A stretch of DNA of 64,000 bases from Trachythela sp. YZ-2020 (GCA_016169945.1 JADLSH010000282.1:186001-250000), one strand, 5' to 3'. Shown: positions 33,528 through 42,872, counted from the first letter of the stretch. Translations and numbers: made by a program. Notes: generated by a model not told the origin, from the letters alone.

Positions 33528-33770
33528 ATGAGTTATACTGTAACCACTAAATGTGCATGTGAATGGTGTTTAAATAAGTTAGGGTGCGACTGTTTTCAGT
33601 GTGTCGCGACATATGAAAATGATCCCGAAGATTGTATGTGTGGTGGCACAGATGATTGCGAAGGCCTGTGTGAATGCACTTTGTGTATAGAATTATGTTG
33701 CGATGATGAGTCTGGTGACGGTATGGATAATTCTTATGTGACCGACTGTTTTGATGAGTCTAGCGACTAA
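33528..33770 (+). CDS. Cysteine-rich acidic small protein
   Basis: 80 residues with 17 cysteines, many as CxxC or CxC (CACEWC, CDCFQC, CECTLC), and an acidic C-terminus (CCDDESGDGMD). Probably binds zinc. The spacing does not match a named family that I recognise. A second cysteine-rich gene lies at 43725. Confidence 0.75.
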   Translation: MSYTVTTKCACEWCLNKLGCDCFQCVATYENDPEDCMCGGTDDCEGLCECTLCIELCCDDESGDGMDNSYVTDCFDESSD

Positions 33771-33787
33771 CTAAATCAATAAAAAAT

Positions 33788-33958
33788 ATGTCCAAGGAAA
33801 TAACAAGAAAAAAACCAATGTTTTCACAACCCAAAGGTAAAATAGTAATAGAAAATCTTAAATGCACTATTTGTAATGAAGTTTTTACAAATATGTTTAA
33901 ATTTAAAGACCACTGTGACACTAAACATCCATTTAAAAGAGACAATAATAATTTGTAA
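33788..33958 (+). CDS. Small single C2H2 zinc-finger protein (56 aa)
   Basis: ATG at 33788 and TAA at 33956-33958. One finger, CTICNEVFTNMFKFKDHCDT followed by KH, has C-x2-C-x12-H-x4-H spacing, with basic flanks. Supported by the finger, the AATAAA-like leader and its place in a tight gene row. A 10-bp stem-loop (AATTTGTAAC with GTTACAAATT, 33950-33976) overlaps its stop. Confidence 0.7.
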   Translation: MSKEITRKKPMFSQPKGKIVIENLKCTICNEVFTNMFKFKDHCDTKHPFKRDNNNL

Positions 33959-33992
33959 CTACAAAGGTTACAAATTCATTTAAATAAATAAT

Positions 33993-34511
33993 ATGGCATT
34001 AAGATTTGGATATTCGAATGACGAACCAAACTATATACACAACATAAAACCTTTTAGGGAGTTTCTAACAACTAGTGATTTCCGGTCTTCATATGATGGA
34101 TTGGTTAAAGATAGATGGCGCCATCCTCTTAACAGGAAGACAAGCGGTGCGGAAATGTACATCTGGTGTAACAATTTTTCAGAAAACTCGGGGATAGCTC
34201 TTAGGGCTCACATCTTGGACGGTGACTCTGATATTACAACTCCAATGAGAATATTATATTCTTTATACTGCACAATGTCAGATGGTACAAAAATAACGAG
34301 GGATCTAAAAGAAATAAATTTATCAACTAAACAGATTCCGGGTACAAACTTATTCATATTGGATGAATATTTTAGTATTCCAAAAATTGTCCCGGAGTAC
34401 AAAACCATGAAACTTATGGTTGTAAAATTTAAACAACTTTCTGACGAAACAGGTGGTAACGAGTCAACTCTTCATGTAACAACTTACACTACTGAGTCAA
34501 ACAATCTTTAA
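33993..34511 (+). CDS. Fibre-associated candidate sharing N-terminus with collagen-like gene
   Basis: 172 residues. The first residues MALRFGYSNDEPNY match [14 protein letters not shown] of the next protein, then the sequences diverge. The remainder is rich in beta-prone segments (MRILYSLYCTMSDG, TLHVTTYTTE) and has no membrane helix. I infer an alternative or accessory spike whose shared N-terminal peptide docks on the same virion base. It lies 17 nt upstream of the collagen-like gene on the same strand. No homologue is recognised. Confidence 0.65.
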   Translation: MALRFGYSNDEPNYIHNIKPFREFLTTSDFRSSYDGLVKDRWRHPLNRKTSGAEMYIWCNNFSENSGIALRAHILDGDSDITTPMRILYSLYCTMSDGTKITRDLKEINLSTKQIPGTNLFILDEYFSIPKIVPEYKTMKLMVVKFKQLSDETGGNESTLHVTTYTTESNNL

Positions 34512-34528
34512 CCCTAAATAAATAAAGT

Positions 34529-36349
34529 ATGGCATTAGCATTTGGTTTTACAAAAGATAACCGTTATACATCAATAGGTGGTCAACAAGGTCCACAAGGA
34601 CCATCTGGTCCACAAGGGCCTGACGGAATACAAGGCGAACAGGGTAATCCGGGTCGACGAGGACTACAAGGTTTTAAAGGTCATTATGGACCAAAAGGAG
34701 CTAATGGTAACACAGGAATTCAAGGTTTACAAGGAGTAACCGGTCAAAAAGGTCTCACGGGAGATACTGGACCACAAGGACAACAAGGACTTATTGGAAA
34801 TACAGGACCACAAGGTGCAAAAGGATTAAAAGGAAACATTGGCGACACAGGAGCTAATGGTGACACAGGAACTCAAGGCTTACAAGGTGTCACTGGTCAA
34901 AAAGGTCTTACAGGTAACACTGGTACACAAGGCCAACAAGGACTTAAAGGAAATGTTGGTGCAACAGGACCACAAGGTCCTGCAGGATCTGGATCTGGCG
35001 GTGGTGCACAAGGACAAAAAGGAGACACTGGTGCGACTGGTCCGCAAGGTTTACAAGGTGTCACAGGACAAAAAGGTCTTACAGGAAATACTGGTACACA
35101 AGGCCAACAAGGACTTAAAGGAGAAACTGGTCCAAAAGGTTTAAAAGGACAAAAAGGAAATCAAGGATCATTAGGACATCAAGGAAATATTGGACCACAA
35201 GGTTTACAAGGAGTAACAGGTCAAAAAGGACTTACAGGTAACACAGGTCCCCAAGGACAACAAGGATTAAAAGGAAACACAGGTCCCCAAGGTCCACAAG
35301 GTCCTGCAGGATCTGGATCTGGTGGTGGCGGTGCACAAGGTCCAAGAGGACCAAAAGGTGATACTGGTCCACAAGGACAACACGGAATTACTGGGCCAAA
35401 AGGCTTAACTGGTAACACAGGACCTACAGGACCACAAGGTGCAAAAGGAAGTGATACCGGTATAAAAGGAAATACTGGTGCAAATGGACCAAAAGGTGAC
35501 AAAGGAGATACTGGACCAAGAGGACAACAAGGAAGCCAAGGTCCGCATGGTCTTACAGGCAACACCGGCTTACAGGGAGTTACTGGATTAGAAGGTCCGC
35601 GAGGTTATCAGGGTTTACATGGTATTAAAGGTGATACAGGAATACAAGGCCCGCCAGCTATTAGAGGAACTGATGGTTCAAAAGGTGACAAGGGTGATAA
35701 AGGCGACAAAGGTAACATTGGCCCAAGAGGGTACACAGGCATGGTTGGTTCCAAAGGTGATACTGGTAGCATAGGTGGTCAAGGTAATTCTGGAAATAGA
35801 GGTCAAAAAGGAAATACTGGCCCGCAAGGACCACAAGGACCCGCAGGTCCAACAGGACCCACAGGCCCACAAGGATCTGCGAGTGCTGTTGCTGTAAATT
35901 TTTTCCAAAATTTTGGGAAACTTTATCTTAAAGCTGCGAAAAATAACTCATTTTGTACAAGAAATAACAACAAAATTATTAGTGCGATAGTTCCAACACA
36001 AGGAGATTATATCGTTAAATTTAGATTTAGATTAAAACCATCAGCTTTTGAATCTGGTTCTCCAAATATTACCACCACAGCAGGCTGGTATTCGAAGGAT
36101 GATGCTGACTATGCAGACCTTGACACTTGTATATATGTAGAAAATGTTATCAAATCAGCTTTTAAAGTTGTGACAAATGGTGCTACATATCACACCATTG
36201 GACACGATATTTACATGGAAGGTCTTATCACCATGGCAAAAGGAGCGACAGTTGAGGTAAAATCTTATACAACTTTTTTCGGTGATGATTACAGTTATCT
36301 TACTTACGATGTGTATGATCCTATTATGGTTCTTACAAAAGTTGGATAG
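34529..36349 (+). CDS. Collagen-like fibre protein with globular C-terminal head
   Basis: 606 residues. Residues 1-20 form a short anchor ([14 protein letters not shown]). Residues about 20-450 are Gly-X-Y triplets ([19 protein letters not shown]), interrupted by two flexible GSGSGGG linkers. Residues about 451-606 form a non-repetitive beta-rich domain ([17 protein letters not shown] ... [11 protein letters not shown]). The layout of anchor, triple-helix stalk and head is that of viral and phage collagen-like fibres. There is no signal peptide, so assembly would be intracellular. Placed just before the packaging ATPase, within the virion gene block. Repeats at DNA level (ACAGGACCACAAGG-like) make it prone to length change. 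The head could be a trimerisation or attachment domain; that is inference. Confidence 0.85.
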   Translation: MALAFGFTKDNRYTSIGGQQGPQGPSGPQGPDGIQGEQGNPGRRGLQGFKGHYGPKGANGNTGIQGLQGVTGQKGLTGDTGPQGQQGLIGNTGPQGAKGLKGNIGDTGANGDTGTQGLQGVTGQKGLTGNTGTQGQQGLKGNVGATGPQGPAGSGSGGGAQGQKGDTGATGPQGLQGVTGQKGLTGNTGTQGQQGLKGETGPKGLKGQKGNQGSLGHQGNIGPQGLQGVTGQKGLTGNTGPQGQQGLKGNTGPQGPQGPAGSGSGGGGAQGPRGPKGDTGPQGQHGITGPKGLTGNTGPTGPQGAKGSDTGIKGNTGANGPKGDKGDTGPRGQQGSQGPHGLTGNTGLQGVTGLEGPRGYQGLHGIKGDTGIQGPPAIRGTDGSKGDKGDKGDKGNIGPRGYTGMVGSKGDTGSIGGQGNSGNRGQKGNTGPQGPQGPAGPTGPTGPQGSASAVAVNFFQNFGKLYLKAAKNNSFCTRNNNKIISAIVPTQGDYIVKFRFRLKPSAFESGSPNITTTAGWYSKDDADYADLDTCIYVENVIKSAFKVVTNGATYHTIGHDIYMEGLITMAKGATVEVKSYTTFFGDDYSYLTYDVYDPIMVLTKVG

Positions 36350-36360
36350 GTGACAAATAA

Positions 36361-36975
36361 ATGAATACACCATTTAACATGCTTATTGTTGGCGCAACGG
36401 AATGTGGTAAAACATATTACCTATTAAACCTACTAACCAACGAGTATAACAAACATTTTCAATACATATTTCTAATCTGTCCAACATTTGAGTACAACAA
36501 AACATATCAAGATTGGAAACATAAAGACTCTCCCGGTTTTTACACAATACAATGTGATCAAGACGAAGTGGATACATTTTTAAAATACATCACCGATAAC
36601 TTTAAAGGTACTAACTCACTAATAATATTAGATGATTGTGCAAGTTCTAAATCTGTTAAAACTAGAACATCTGAGCTTGTAAACTTAGCTTTTTCTGCTA
36701 GGCATTACAACCTAAGTACAATAGTAATTACACAAAAGTTAACAGCAATAACACCATCTTATCGTGAGAACATAGCCAAGTTAGTAGTTTTTGATTCGCC
36801 AAGTGCTCTTGCATGGAAAACAATATCAGATGAGTTCTTAGACATTCCAAAACAAGAACAAGAAGCACTACGAAAAGCCCTTAAAGAAAACAAGTACGCC
36901 AGGTTAGAAATTAATCTTAGATATCCAAGATCACACAAAATAATATTTAAAAAAAACTTATTAAAAATATTTTAA
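36361..36975 (+). CDS. A32/FtsK-HerA-type DNA packaging ATPase
   Basis: 204 residues. Walker A GATECGKT at 11-18, Walker B SLIILDDCA with Asp91-Asp92, and a sensor TIVITQKL with Gln125. These match the packaging ATPase of Polintons, adintoviruses and nucleocytoplasmic large DNA viruses, which pumps the genome into a preformed capsid. Length is normal for Polintons. The start directly follows ACAAATAA. Confidence 0.92.
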   Translation: MNTPFNMLIVGATECGKTYYLLNLLTNEYNKHFQYIFLICPTFEYNKTYQDWKHKDSPGFYTIQCDQDEVDTFLKYITDNFKGTNSLIILDDCASSKSVKTRTSELVNLAFSARHYNLSTIVITQKLTAITPSYRENIAKLVVFDSPSALAWKTISDEFLDIPKQEQEALRKALKENKYARLEINLRYPRSHKIIFKKNLLKIF

Positions 36976-37001
36976 AACATACACAAAATTATGTTTTAAA
37001 A
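36970..37001. terminator. Stem-loop after the ATPase gene
   Basis: TTTTAAAACAT pairs with ATGTTTTAAAA (11 bp) across a 10-nt loop, overlapping the end of the ATPase gene (TTTTAA). Confidence 0.45.
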
Positions 37002-37016
37002 TAAATATTCTAATAA

Positions 37017-37520
37017 ATGGACAATACAGAAGAGACCGAAGCATTACGCAAAGAGTTAATGGATCTTGCAGACAAAGGTTTTATTGACCAAACTAAGACA
37101 TATTTAAGGGACAAAAGAAGGGTGACACATTCTGTACTAAAAAATATAAAGAGCGAGTACATTAAACATAGGGATGACAACAATCGTCAAAAGATGGCAG
37201 TTAAATTTGTAATACTTGCAGTGTCCCTTTCTGATAACTTTTGTGGGTCTTACTTTACAATTAAGGACAGTGGTAAGTTTACAGCAAAAATATTAGAGGA
37301 TGAAAACATAATGTTTGTTATTAGGGATCTAATGCCAAGTTTCGCACCAGATGATTATTATAGTAAATACTTTTTCGCACTTACAGGGTTAGGTGTATTA
37401 TGTTACAACCACATAAACATAACGGACCAAAAACAAAGTGAAGAAGCAATTCCCAGCGAAGAAGAAGCAATTCCTAGCGAACGAAGCAGCGAAGAGACCC
37501 AAGAACCACCACAAGAATAA
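37017..37520 (+). CDS. Polinton hypothetical protein (167 aa)
   Basis: No family recognised. Helical N-terminus (ETEALRKELMDLADKGFID), a central hydrophobic segment (AVKFVILAVSLS), a second one (YFFALTGLGVLCYNHI), and an acidic Pro/Glu/Ser-rich repeat tail (SEEAIPSE duplicated). Last gene of the first rightward block. Confidence 0.7.
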   Translation: MDNTEETEALRKELMDLADKGFIDQTKTYLRDKRRVTHSVLKNIKSEYIKHRDDNNRQKMAVKFVILAVSLSDNFCGSYFTIKDSGKFTAKILEDENIMFVIRDLMPSFAPDDYYSKYFFALTGLGVLCYNHINITDQKQSEEAIPSEEEAIPSERSSEETQEPPQE

Positions 37521-37535
37521 GATTAGGGCAATTAA

Positions 37536-37563
37536 TTTTTAAAGTAAAAAATTACTTTAAAAA
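37536..37563. terminator. Bidirectional terminator-like hairpin
   Basis: TTTTTAAAGTAA pairs with TTACTTTAAAAA (12 bp, loop 4) between two convergent stop codons, 15 bases from one and 12 from the other. Confidence 0.5.
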
Positions 37564-37574
37564 ATATAACTTCG

Positions 37575-37778
37575 CTAATTACTTTCAGAAGAATAATAAC
37601 TATCGTCGTCAGATGTTAGTGTATATTCACTTTCAGAAAGACTTATACTCATAATTTCATCCAATACCAAACTAGTTTCATTTTGTTTTTTTAATATTTT
37701 AATTTGTTCTTCAACTAAAACAAATTCTTTTTCTAATTTTTTAATTTTTTCATCTAATCTTTTAAAGGCCTGTTCCAT
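37575..37778 (-). CDS. Small coiled-coil protein
   Basis: 67 residues from the ATG at 37778, preferred over an ATG four codons upstream because AATAAA directly precedes it. Residues 4-38 form a heptad-like coiled coil (RLDEKIKKLEKEFVLVEEQI). The C-terminus is acidic and serine-rich. Unknown function. Confidence 0.65.
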   Translation of the reverse strand: MEQAFKRLDEKIKKLEKEFVLVEEQIKILKKQNETSLVLDEIMSISLSESEYTLTSDDDSYYSSESN

Positions 37779-37872
37779 TTTATTATGCAAAAAAATTTGT
37801 AAAATACCTATTAAGGCATCTTACAAATTTAAATTTTATATTTTTATTTTTTTGTAAGTAAGTTTAAACAGT

Positions 37873-38277
37873 CTAATCTTCTGCAATACCTTCTGGTATA
37901 TGATCACTTTCAAACCTAAGCATTTTTACTTTAAAGTTTAAATATTTTTCACCTGTGGAATGTTTTTCATACACAGAATTACATACAAACTTAACACTAA
38001 CATTTACTCTGCCAACATTTAAAAGTTCTGTTTTTTGGTTATTTGTTAGGCCAGGTACCGATAAGTATAATGTGTTACCTTTACTACCTTTCATAATTTT
38101 TTTAGTTTTGTGTTTGTCTGACAAATTTGTAAGTCTTTGTACCATCTTTTCGTCATTAATGACAATTGGAACATTATAACCACTATTTTTAAACTTAGAC
38201 TTTTCAACACCCCATGTTAAACAACTTGGGATTTCAAATACTTCAGGCGTTTCAAGTTTTACTGTACTTCCGTTCAT
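37873..38277 (-). CDS. Polinton hypothetical protein (134 aa)
   Basis: Soluble, mixed alpha/beta. Segments such as VFEIPSCLTWGVEKSKF and YLNFKVKMLRFESDHIPEG suggest a conserved Polinton protein, perhaps nucleic-acid binding, but I cannot name the family. A 10-bp stem-loop (37793-37802 with 37821-37830) lies behind its stop. Confidence 0.7.
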   Translation of the reverse strand: MNGSTVKLETPEVFEIPSCLTWGVEKSKFKNSGYNVPIVINDEKMVQRLTNLSDKHKTKKIMKGSKGNTLYLSVPGLTNNQKTELLNVGRVNVSVKFVCNSVYEKHSTGEKYLNFKVKMLRFESDHIPEGIAED

Positions 38278-38303
38278 TCTTACTTTATTGCTAGGTATAT
38301 TTT

Positions 38304-38486
38304 TTATTTCTTATAAGACCCCGCGTAGCGCCCCGCGTAGCGCCCCGCTAGCCCTCGTATACATCTAGGTTTAAATTTTACTTCTATAGTATCGCTATTT
38401 ATAATGTTTATATCAAAAACATCTATTGTTTTATCAGTAATAATATTGTAAAACTCTTGTGGATCTGTTAAAAATTTAGAGATCAT
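38304..38486 (-). CDS. Short hypothetical protein with GRYAG repeats
   Basis: 60 residues. The C-terminus AGRYAGRYAGSYKK is encoded by the CGCTACGC-type microrepeat at 38315-38350, which seems to have invaded the end of the gene. The start follows AATAAAAT. Low certainty that it is expressed. Confidence 0.5.
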   Translation of the reverse strand: MISKFLTDPQEFYNIITDKTIDVFDINIINSDTIEVKFKPRCIRGLAGRYAGRYAGSYKK

Positions 38487-38557
38487 ATTTTATTATACCA
38501 CAATATTTTTATTGTATTTTTTATAAGACCCCGCTAGCATCTATTTTTGTCGTGTCG

Positions 38558-39190
38558 CTACGCTCCACGGGTAGTTTTAATTTCATTATATGCAAAGTAA
38601 CCTAACGCTATCGCGAGAATCCACATGTTGTTACCTAACCACATTAACCCTTTTGCGCCCATACTTAAAACAGTTGAGATAATACTACCGAGGGCAGTAA
38701 ATACAGGTCCAAACTTAGCAAGTATTTTAGCAAGACCTTTCCCAAAAGTAGAGACACCGCGAGCACCGGCGGCAAGAGCTGATCTTGTTGCGCTTACAAT
38801 TCCTGTTATTAATCCTGCAACACCAACACTTATCGCAGCTGTGACACCTAAGTTCTTTTTAGCCCACCTTTTAAACTTTTCAAACTTTGTTAGTGGGTTG
38901 TTATCGGTCTCATTTTGTAAAATTTGTATAACATCATCGAGTACAGGTCTTATATTATTTTGTAATCTTATGTTATCTTGCTCTAACTCTGCAACCTTTG
39001 CAATAGACTCGTACAAAGTTTTTAGGGTGGGGTTTTGTTCTGCTACCGATCGTTCTCTCCAAGTTTTTACCTCGTCGCCTATGAACTTTATTTGTTCCTT
39101 GTAACTAATATTTTGTTTACGAATTCCAGATTGTAAAATTGCTTGTATTTCTCTATCCCACTCTGGTTTTCCCCCGTCCAAATTAACCAT
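38558..39190 (-). CDS. Polinton membrane/virion protein candidate (210 aa)
   Basis: N-terminal half soluble and helical (NISYKEQIKFIGDEVKTWRE, a probable coiled coil at 65-100). C-terminal half has glycine-rich amphipathic or membrane segments (AAISVGVAGLITGIV, TALGSIISTVLSMG, MWILAIALGYFAY). This resembles membrane-active internal virion proteins in layout, but no homologue is certain. No in-frame ATG exists upstream before the stop at about 39290. Confidence 0.7.
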   Translation of the reverse strand: MVNLDGGKPEWDREIQAILQSGIRKQNISYKEQIKFIGDEVKTWRERSVAEQNPTLKTLYESIAKVAELEQDNIRLQNNIRPVLDDVIQILQNETDNNPLTKFEKFKRWAKKNLGVTAAISVGVAGLITGIVSATRSALAAGARGVSTFGKGLAKILAKFGPVFTALGSIISTVLSMGAKGLMWLGNNMWILAIALGYFAYNEIKTTRGA

Positions 39191-39278
39191 TTCAATGTTT
39201 TCATGTTGTGATCTAACATCTTCATAACTATCGCTAATTCTACTATTTAATATGGTCCTAGAATTATTAATTACACTG

Positions 39279-39758
39279 TCATTTAGTTCGTCTTAATTTG
39301 TTCTTTCTTAGTTTTGTCAGTGATGCTTTTCTTCTACCTGAGAATGTTATTTCTTCATTCTTAACATTAATTTTAAACATAAGGCTCATTCTAAGACCTG
39401 CTTCTGAAAATGTTATTACATCATTCTTGTAAAAAATTTTCTTGTTGTTAAACATCAACATATGGACCCTTTTTTTCGCTGAAGGTCTATCAGGTTCTAT
39501 TAATTCTTTTTCTAATATGTTTTTTACTTTTAATTGGTGAAGGGTTTCTATCGCATGCTCTCTAAAAAATTCAGGATTACGAGTATCTATAAGAGGGACA
39601 CTTTCGTCAAGTTTAGAATTGGTAGGTATGTTTGTGGTTGTTTCTTGGTCGTCATCATCAAAATTAGTTTCTTGTTCAGCATCATCATCATCATCATCTG
39701 GTCCAAGATCTTCCACTTCAGGATTTTGGTTTTTCATTTCTAAATCTGGTTCTGACAT
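39279..39758 (-). CDS. Acidic/basic hypothetical protein (159 aa)
   Basis: N-terminus strongly acidic (DDDDDDAEQE, encoded by a TCATCA microrepeat). Middle helical (EFFREHAIETLHQLKV). C-terminus very basic (KASLTKLRKNKLRRTK). The charge layout suggests a DNA- or core-associated protein. Unknown family. AATAAACC precedes the start. Confidence 0.65.
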   Translation of the reverse strand: MSEPDLEMKNQNPEVEDLGPDDDDDDAEQETNFDDDDQETTTNIPTNSKLDESVPLIDTRNPEFFREHAIETLHQLKVKNILEKELIEPDRPSAKKRVHMLMFNNKKIFYKNDVITFSEAGLRMSLMFKINVKNEEITFSGRRKASLTKLRKNKLRRTK

Positions 39759-39825
39759 GGTTTATTTAAACACCTCTTCGTTTGTTACCACAGGTTCTTT
39801 AACTTCATTTACTTCTTTTACTTCG

Positions 39826-40851
39826 CTACGCTTCGTTCGCTACGCTCACTTCGCTTGCTTCGTTCGCTACGCTCACTTCGCTAAGCTCTCTTTCGTAAAA
39901 TCTACCGTGTATATTTTCCCTACTCTCAATGTCTTGTATATCATACATAACAGGATCACCTTGATGAACTTTTGTTATTTTAAATGTCTCCTCCGTAAAA
40001 TTAATTGTGTAACCTTTTACAAACCTAGTACCTGTGTGATATTTTTCAACCCTAACGGTATCGCCTACTTTAAATCTAGGTTTTTTTAGTGCGTTAGTTT
40101 TACCGTACAAAGTTTCCCAAACTACATACTTATTTTTTTCGTTCACATCTGCAGGTTTCATCTTAATACTTCTGTGTATACTGTGATTGTAATTAAATGT
40201 AACATCGCCTAAAATATGTAACCACTTTTTTGTGTTGTGTTCCGTAAAATATTTCCACATTGTTGTTTTTAAAGTCCTATTTAATCTTTCCACAAGAGCT
40301 GCTTTTCGGTTAAAAAAGGCCTTACCATCTTTTTTAATTAAAGTTGTAAAATGTTCTATTCCAAGTTTGGAAAGTAACCCATTGACATTTTTGTTTTTAA
40401 ACTCATTACCATCGTCGTATTGTACAACATCTGGGTACTTACCAAACCTGGTTTTAAATTCACCTAGTATTTTTTCCATTGCGTGGGATACATCGAGACC
40501 TGTTTTTGTTTTGGTTGGTTCTGTGAAAGCGTATCGGGATAATATTTCTATACTTGTTAGGATCCATTTGTACCCATCGTTATCACTAGCACGATCTTTT
40601 GTCATATCAACCATATCAAGTTGTAATTGGTTTCCAAGATCACTAACGATAGTTTTACGATACACATGTTTGCCAATTTTTTGTTTCGTTGTCGTGTAAG
40701 TTTTTTGTGTTAGTAACCAATTTTTAACTTGTTTACGAGTGACATCTAATCCCTCTTCTATTGCTTTTTGGTATAACCTTTCAATACTTTGGTAACCTGT
40801 CCCAGGAGAATGGTACAAATTTCTTAGACCTTGTTCTATTTTAAAACTCAT
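39826..40851 (-). CDS. Polinton retroviral-type (DDE) integrase
   Basis: 341 residues. N-terminal helix-turn-helix-like region with GYQSIERLYQKAIEEGLDVT and RKQVKNWL, typical of Polinton integrases in place of an HHCC finger. Catalytic core: Asp79 (LQLDMVDM), Asp146 (QYDDGNEF) and Glu188 (ALVERLNRTLK). C-terminal SH3/chromo-like domain at about 265-320 (FKVGDTVRVEKY). It inserts the linear genome with a 6-bp stagger, matching the CACGTG duplication. The tail SEVSVANEA is duplicated by the local CGCTACGCT microrepeat. Frame intact. Confidence 0.93.
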   Translation of the reverse strand: MSFKIEQGLRNLYHSPGTGYQSIERLYQKAIEEGLDVTRKQVKNWLLTQKTYTTTKQKIGKHVYRKTIVSDLGNQLQLDMVDMTKDRASDNDGYKWILTSIEILSRYAFTEPTKTKTGLDVSHAMEKILGEFKTRFGKYPDVVQYDDGNEFKNKNVNGLLSKLGIEHFTTLIKKDGKAFFNRKAALVERLNRTLKTTMWKYFTEHNTKKWLHILGDVTFNYNHSIHRSIKMKPADVNEKNKYVVWETLYGKTNALKKPRFKVGDTVRVEKYHTGTRFVKGYTINFTEETFKITKVHQGDPVMYDIQDIESRENIHGRFYERELSEVSVANEASEVSVANEA

Positions 40852-40872
40852 TTATTTTATTTTATTTTAAAG

Positions 40873-41514
40873 TTAAACTATTTCTAATTCTAACAAGGCA
40901 CTCATGTTTACATGGAAGTCGATGTTAGTTGTAAGTTTAAACGATAAGGAATTAAATCTTTGAATTATTGGGGTCTTTGATTTAATGTTGTCGTAAAATG
41001 AGGTGGTATCTAACAGCCCTTGTGTTGTTGTAACCGGTAACGATGCTATTACCTTACTTTGCTTACCGTCTGATCCAAAGTTTTGGAATGAGTCTACAAC
41101 GCTACATTCTATGTTTACAAATTTTAACCCATGATTAACATTGACATGGTTGTTGCTGTGGTGCCAAGTGTTTTTTACCAAGGCGGTGTCTTGTGGGAAG
41201 CCTAACATAGGGCCTATGTTGTTACCCAAGTTTAAAGCTTTTTCAGATTTTATTGAACATGTAGAATTTCGATGGTTTGCAATAAGTTTGATGTTTTCAT
41301 CTTTAAGTTTACTTTGGATATCGGTAAATGTCCAATACCCTTTGTCAAACACAAGGTTATCGGTACCATGTGTAATATTATAAGTTTTTGGAATATTATG
41401 AAACTCCCAAAATATAGTCGCCGACCTGAGGTACAGTTTAGATTTGTTAGTTTGAAATATATTCAAATTCACATTTTTAATGTTGTTTGGTACGAATACA
41501 GTTAACTTTGACAT
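40873..41514 (-). CDS. Penton-like minor capsid protein candidate
   Basis: 213 residues, beta-rich, no membrane segment. Pattern elements seen in Polinton/adintovirus small capsid (single jelly-roll) proteins are present: GYWTFTDIQSKLKDENIKLI, SEKALNLGNNIGPMLGFPQ, NTWHHSNNHVNVNHG and a C-terminal FKLTTNIDFHVNMSALLELE. It would form capsid vertices. It lies next to the integrase on the same strand. Assignment rests on pattern memory and length, not on a structure comparison. Confidence 0.65.
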   Translation of the reverse strand: MSKLTVFVPNNIKNVNLNIFQTNKSKLYLRSATIFWEFHNIPKTYNITHGTDNLVFDKGYWTFTDIQSKLKDENIKLIANHRNSTCSIKSEKALNLGNNIGPMLGFPQDTALVKNTWHHSNNHVNVNHGLKFVNIECSVVDSFQNFGSDGKQSKVIASLPVTTTQGLLDTTSFYDNIKSKTPIIQRFNSLSFKLTTNIDFHVNMSALLELEIV

Positions 41515-41539
41515 TTTATTTATTTATACATTAAATAAA

Positions 41540-42865
41540 ATGGAAGCATTCAAAGAAAAATATCCATATGCAGATGTTACTAAATTTTTATTTCAACCCG
41601 TAAAAACATTGTCGGGTGAGACTTTGTTTGTTAGAATAATGTATGTACATAACGGTAGGGCTTACGATATTAAGGCTTCAACTTTTTCTTTTGCTTGGGC
41701 CTTGGATTGGCAACCAAGAATTTGGAACACAAAGGGTGTTGTGCAAGGATTCACAAAAGGTCTCTTTGCAGGTAGTCCTAGTAATTTAAGTATTTTTGTA
41801 AATAACACACTAAGTTTTAACCCAAAACTTCCAAACCTTGTGGTGACCAAAAACATGTCAAAGTTTAACGACTATGCTGAGAACCCATATCTTGCTGCTT
41901 GTTTGGCTGCTTACATAACAACTTATCTTTGTGGTATTAGTACCAGACACTTCCAATCTAAGAATCCATTTGTAGGTAACTTAGCTAGGTTCCATTTGTA
42001 CTACCACATGAGAAGATTTCTTAGAAGTCCTAATAAGATGAGTAGATTTTTAAACCAAAGAATTAAAAATATAATTAATAATAATATACCTGTTGTGTAC
42101 GAGTGGACAAAAGAATTTCACCAAGGCCAAGAACAAATTGGTACTTGGCTAACAAAACAAGTACCACACAACAGCGTTAGAAATTATAAACCTGAGGTTG
42201 GTAAATTTGGTCAAACTGGTATTAGGTACGAGAGACGCGGTGACAGAACTATTAGAAGTTTAGATGACTACAAAATGTTTATTGCGACAGAGTCAACCGG
42301 TTTAACTCAAACTGGTCAGTTGTTATTCCAACAAAGTTTAGAAGCTTATGTGTACTGTGTACTCGGTGCGCAAGCTAGTACCAGATGGGCTATCGTTGGT
42401 AAAGGTGCGAAGTCTTTACAAACACAAGAGGTTTTCAAAAAACTTGTGGAAGATACAATTATACAAGATGACCAAACTGTAACTATTTCTAATATGAGAA
42501 ATGCCATAAAAAGTACTAATGTAATTTTAAACTTTGCAATTAGTCCTGGTGTAATTCTTATACCTAGCGATATGATAATTTTAAAACAAAAAATACCAGG
42601 TTACAACAACATTTTAATGGTAGTTGGTGGTGATATGGTGTTTGGTCACAATGCACATATTAACAAAGATTTAAACACAATAGAAGAAGAAGAAGAAGAA
42701 GAACCAGTTGTGCCACCAAATACACCTGTGGCAGTAGCGACAAAACCAGATTTAAATTTAGTTTATCCAAGAGAAATACCAAGTACAAGTAAAACAGAAA
42801 CGCAAACGTTATTAGCATTAACTGTGGTAACCGGTTATATTATAAAGTTTTTCTTATTATCTTAA
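41540..42865 (+). CDS. Polinton hypothetical protein with C-terminal membrane anchor (441 aa)
   Basis: The start at 41540 follows TTAAATAAA. It shares a short divergent leader with the penton-like gene. The large soluble domain has aromatic-rich segments (FAWALDWQPRIW, YENPYLAACL-like ENPYLAACLAAYITTYLCG, EFHQGQEQIGTWLTKQV). A Glu-rich linker (EEEEEEEP) and Pro-rich region precede a terminal hydrophobic helix (TLLALTVVTGYIIKFFLLS). A tail-anchored virion or assembly protein is possible. No family recognised. Confidence 0.75.
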   Translation: MEAFKEKYPYADVTKFLFQPVKTLSGETLFVRIMYVHNGRAYDIKASTFSFAWALDWQPRIWNTKGVVQGFTKGLFAGSPSNLSIFVNNTLSFNPKLPNLVVTKNMSKFNDYAENPYLAACLAAYITTYLCGISTRHFQSKNPFVGNLARFHLYYHMRRFLRSPNKMSRFLNQRIKNIINNNIPVVYEWTKEFHQGQEQIGTWLTKQVPHNSVRNYKPEVGKFGQTGIRYERRGDRTIRSLDDYKMFIATESTGLTQTGQLLFQQSLEAYVYCVLGAQASTRWAIVGKGAKSLQTQEVFKKLVEDTIIQDDQTVTISNMRNAIKSTNVILNFAISPGVILIPSDMIILKQKIPGYNNILMVVGGDMVFGHNAHINKDLNTIEEEEEEEPVVPPNTPVAVATKPDLNLVYPREIPSTSKTETQTLLALTVVTGYIIKFFLLS

Positions 42866-42872
42866 ATAAACA

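Noticed and set aside
35221..35908. Proline-rich open frames antisense to the collagen-like gene
   Set aside because: Shadows of the Gly-X-Y codons on the other strand.
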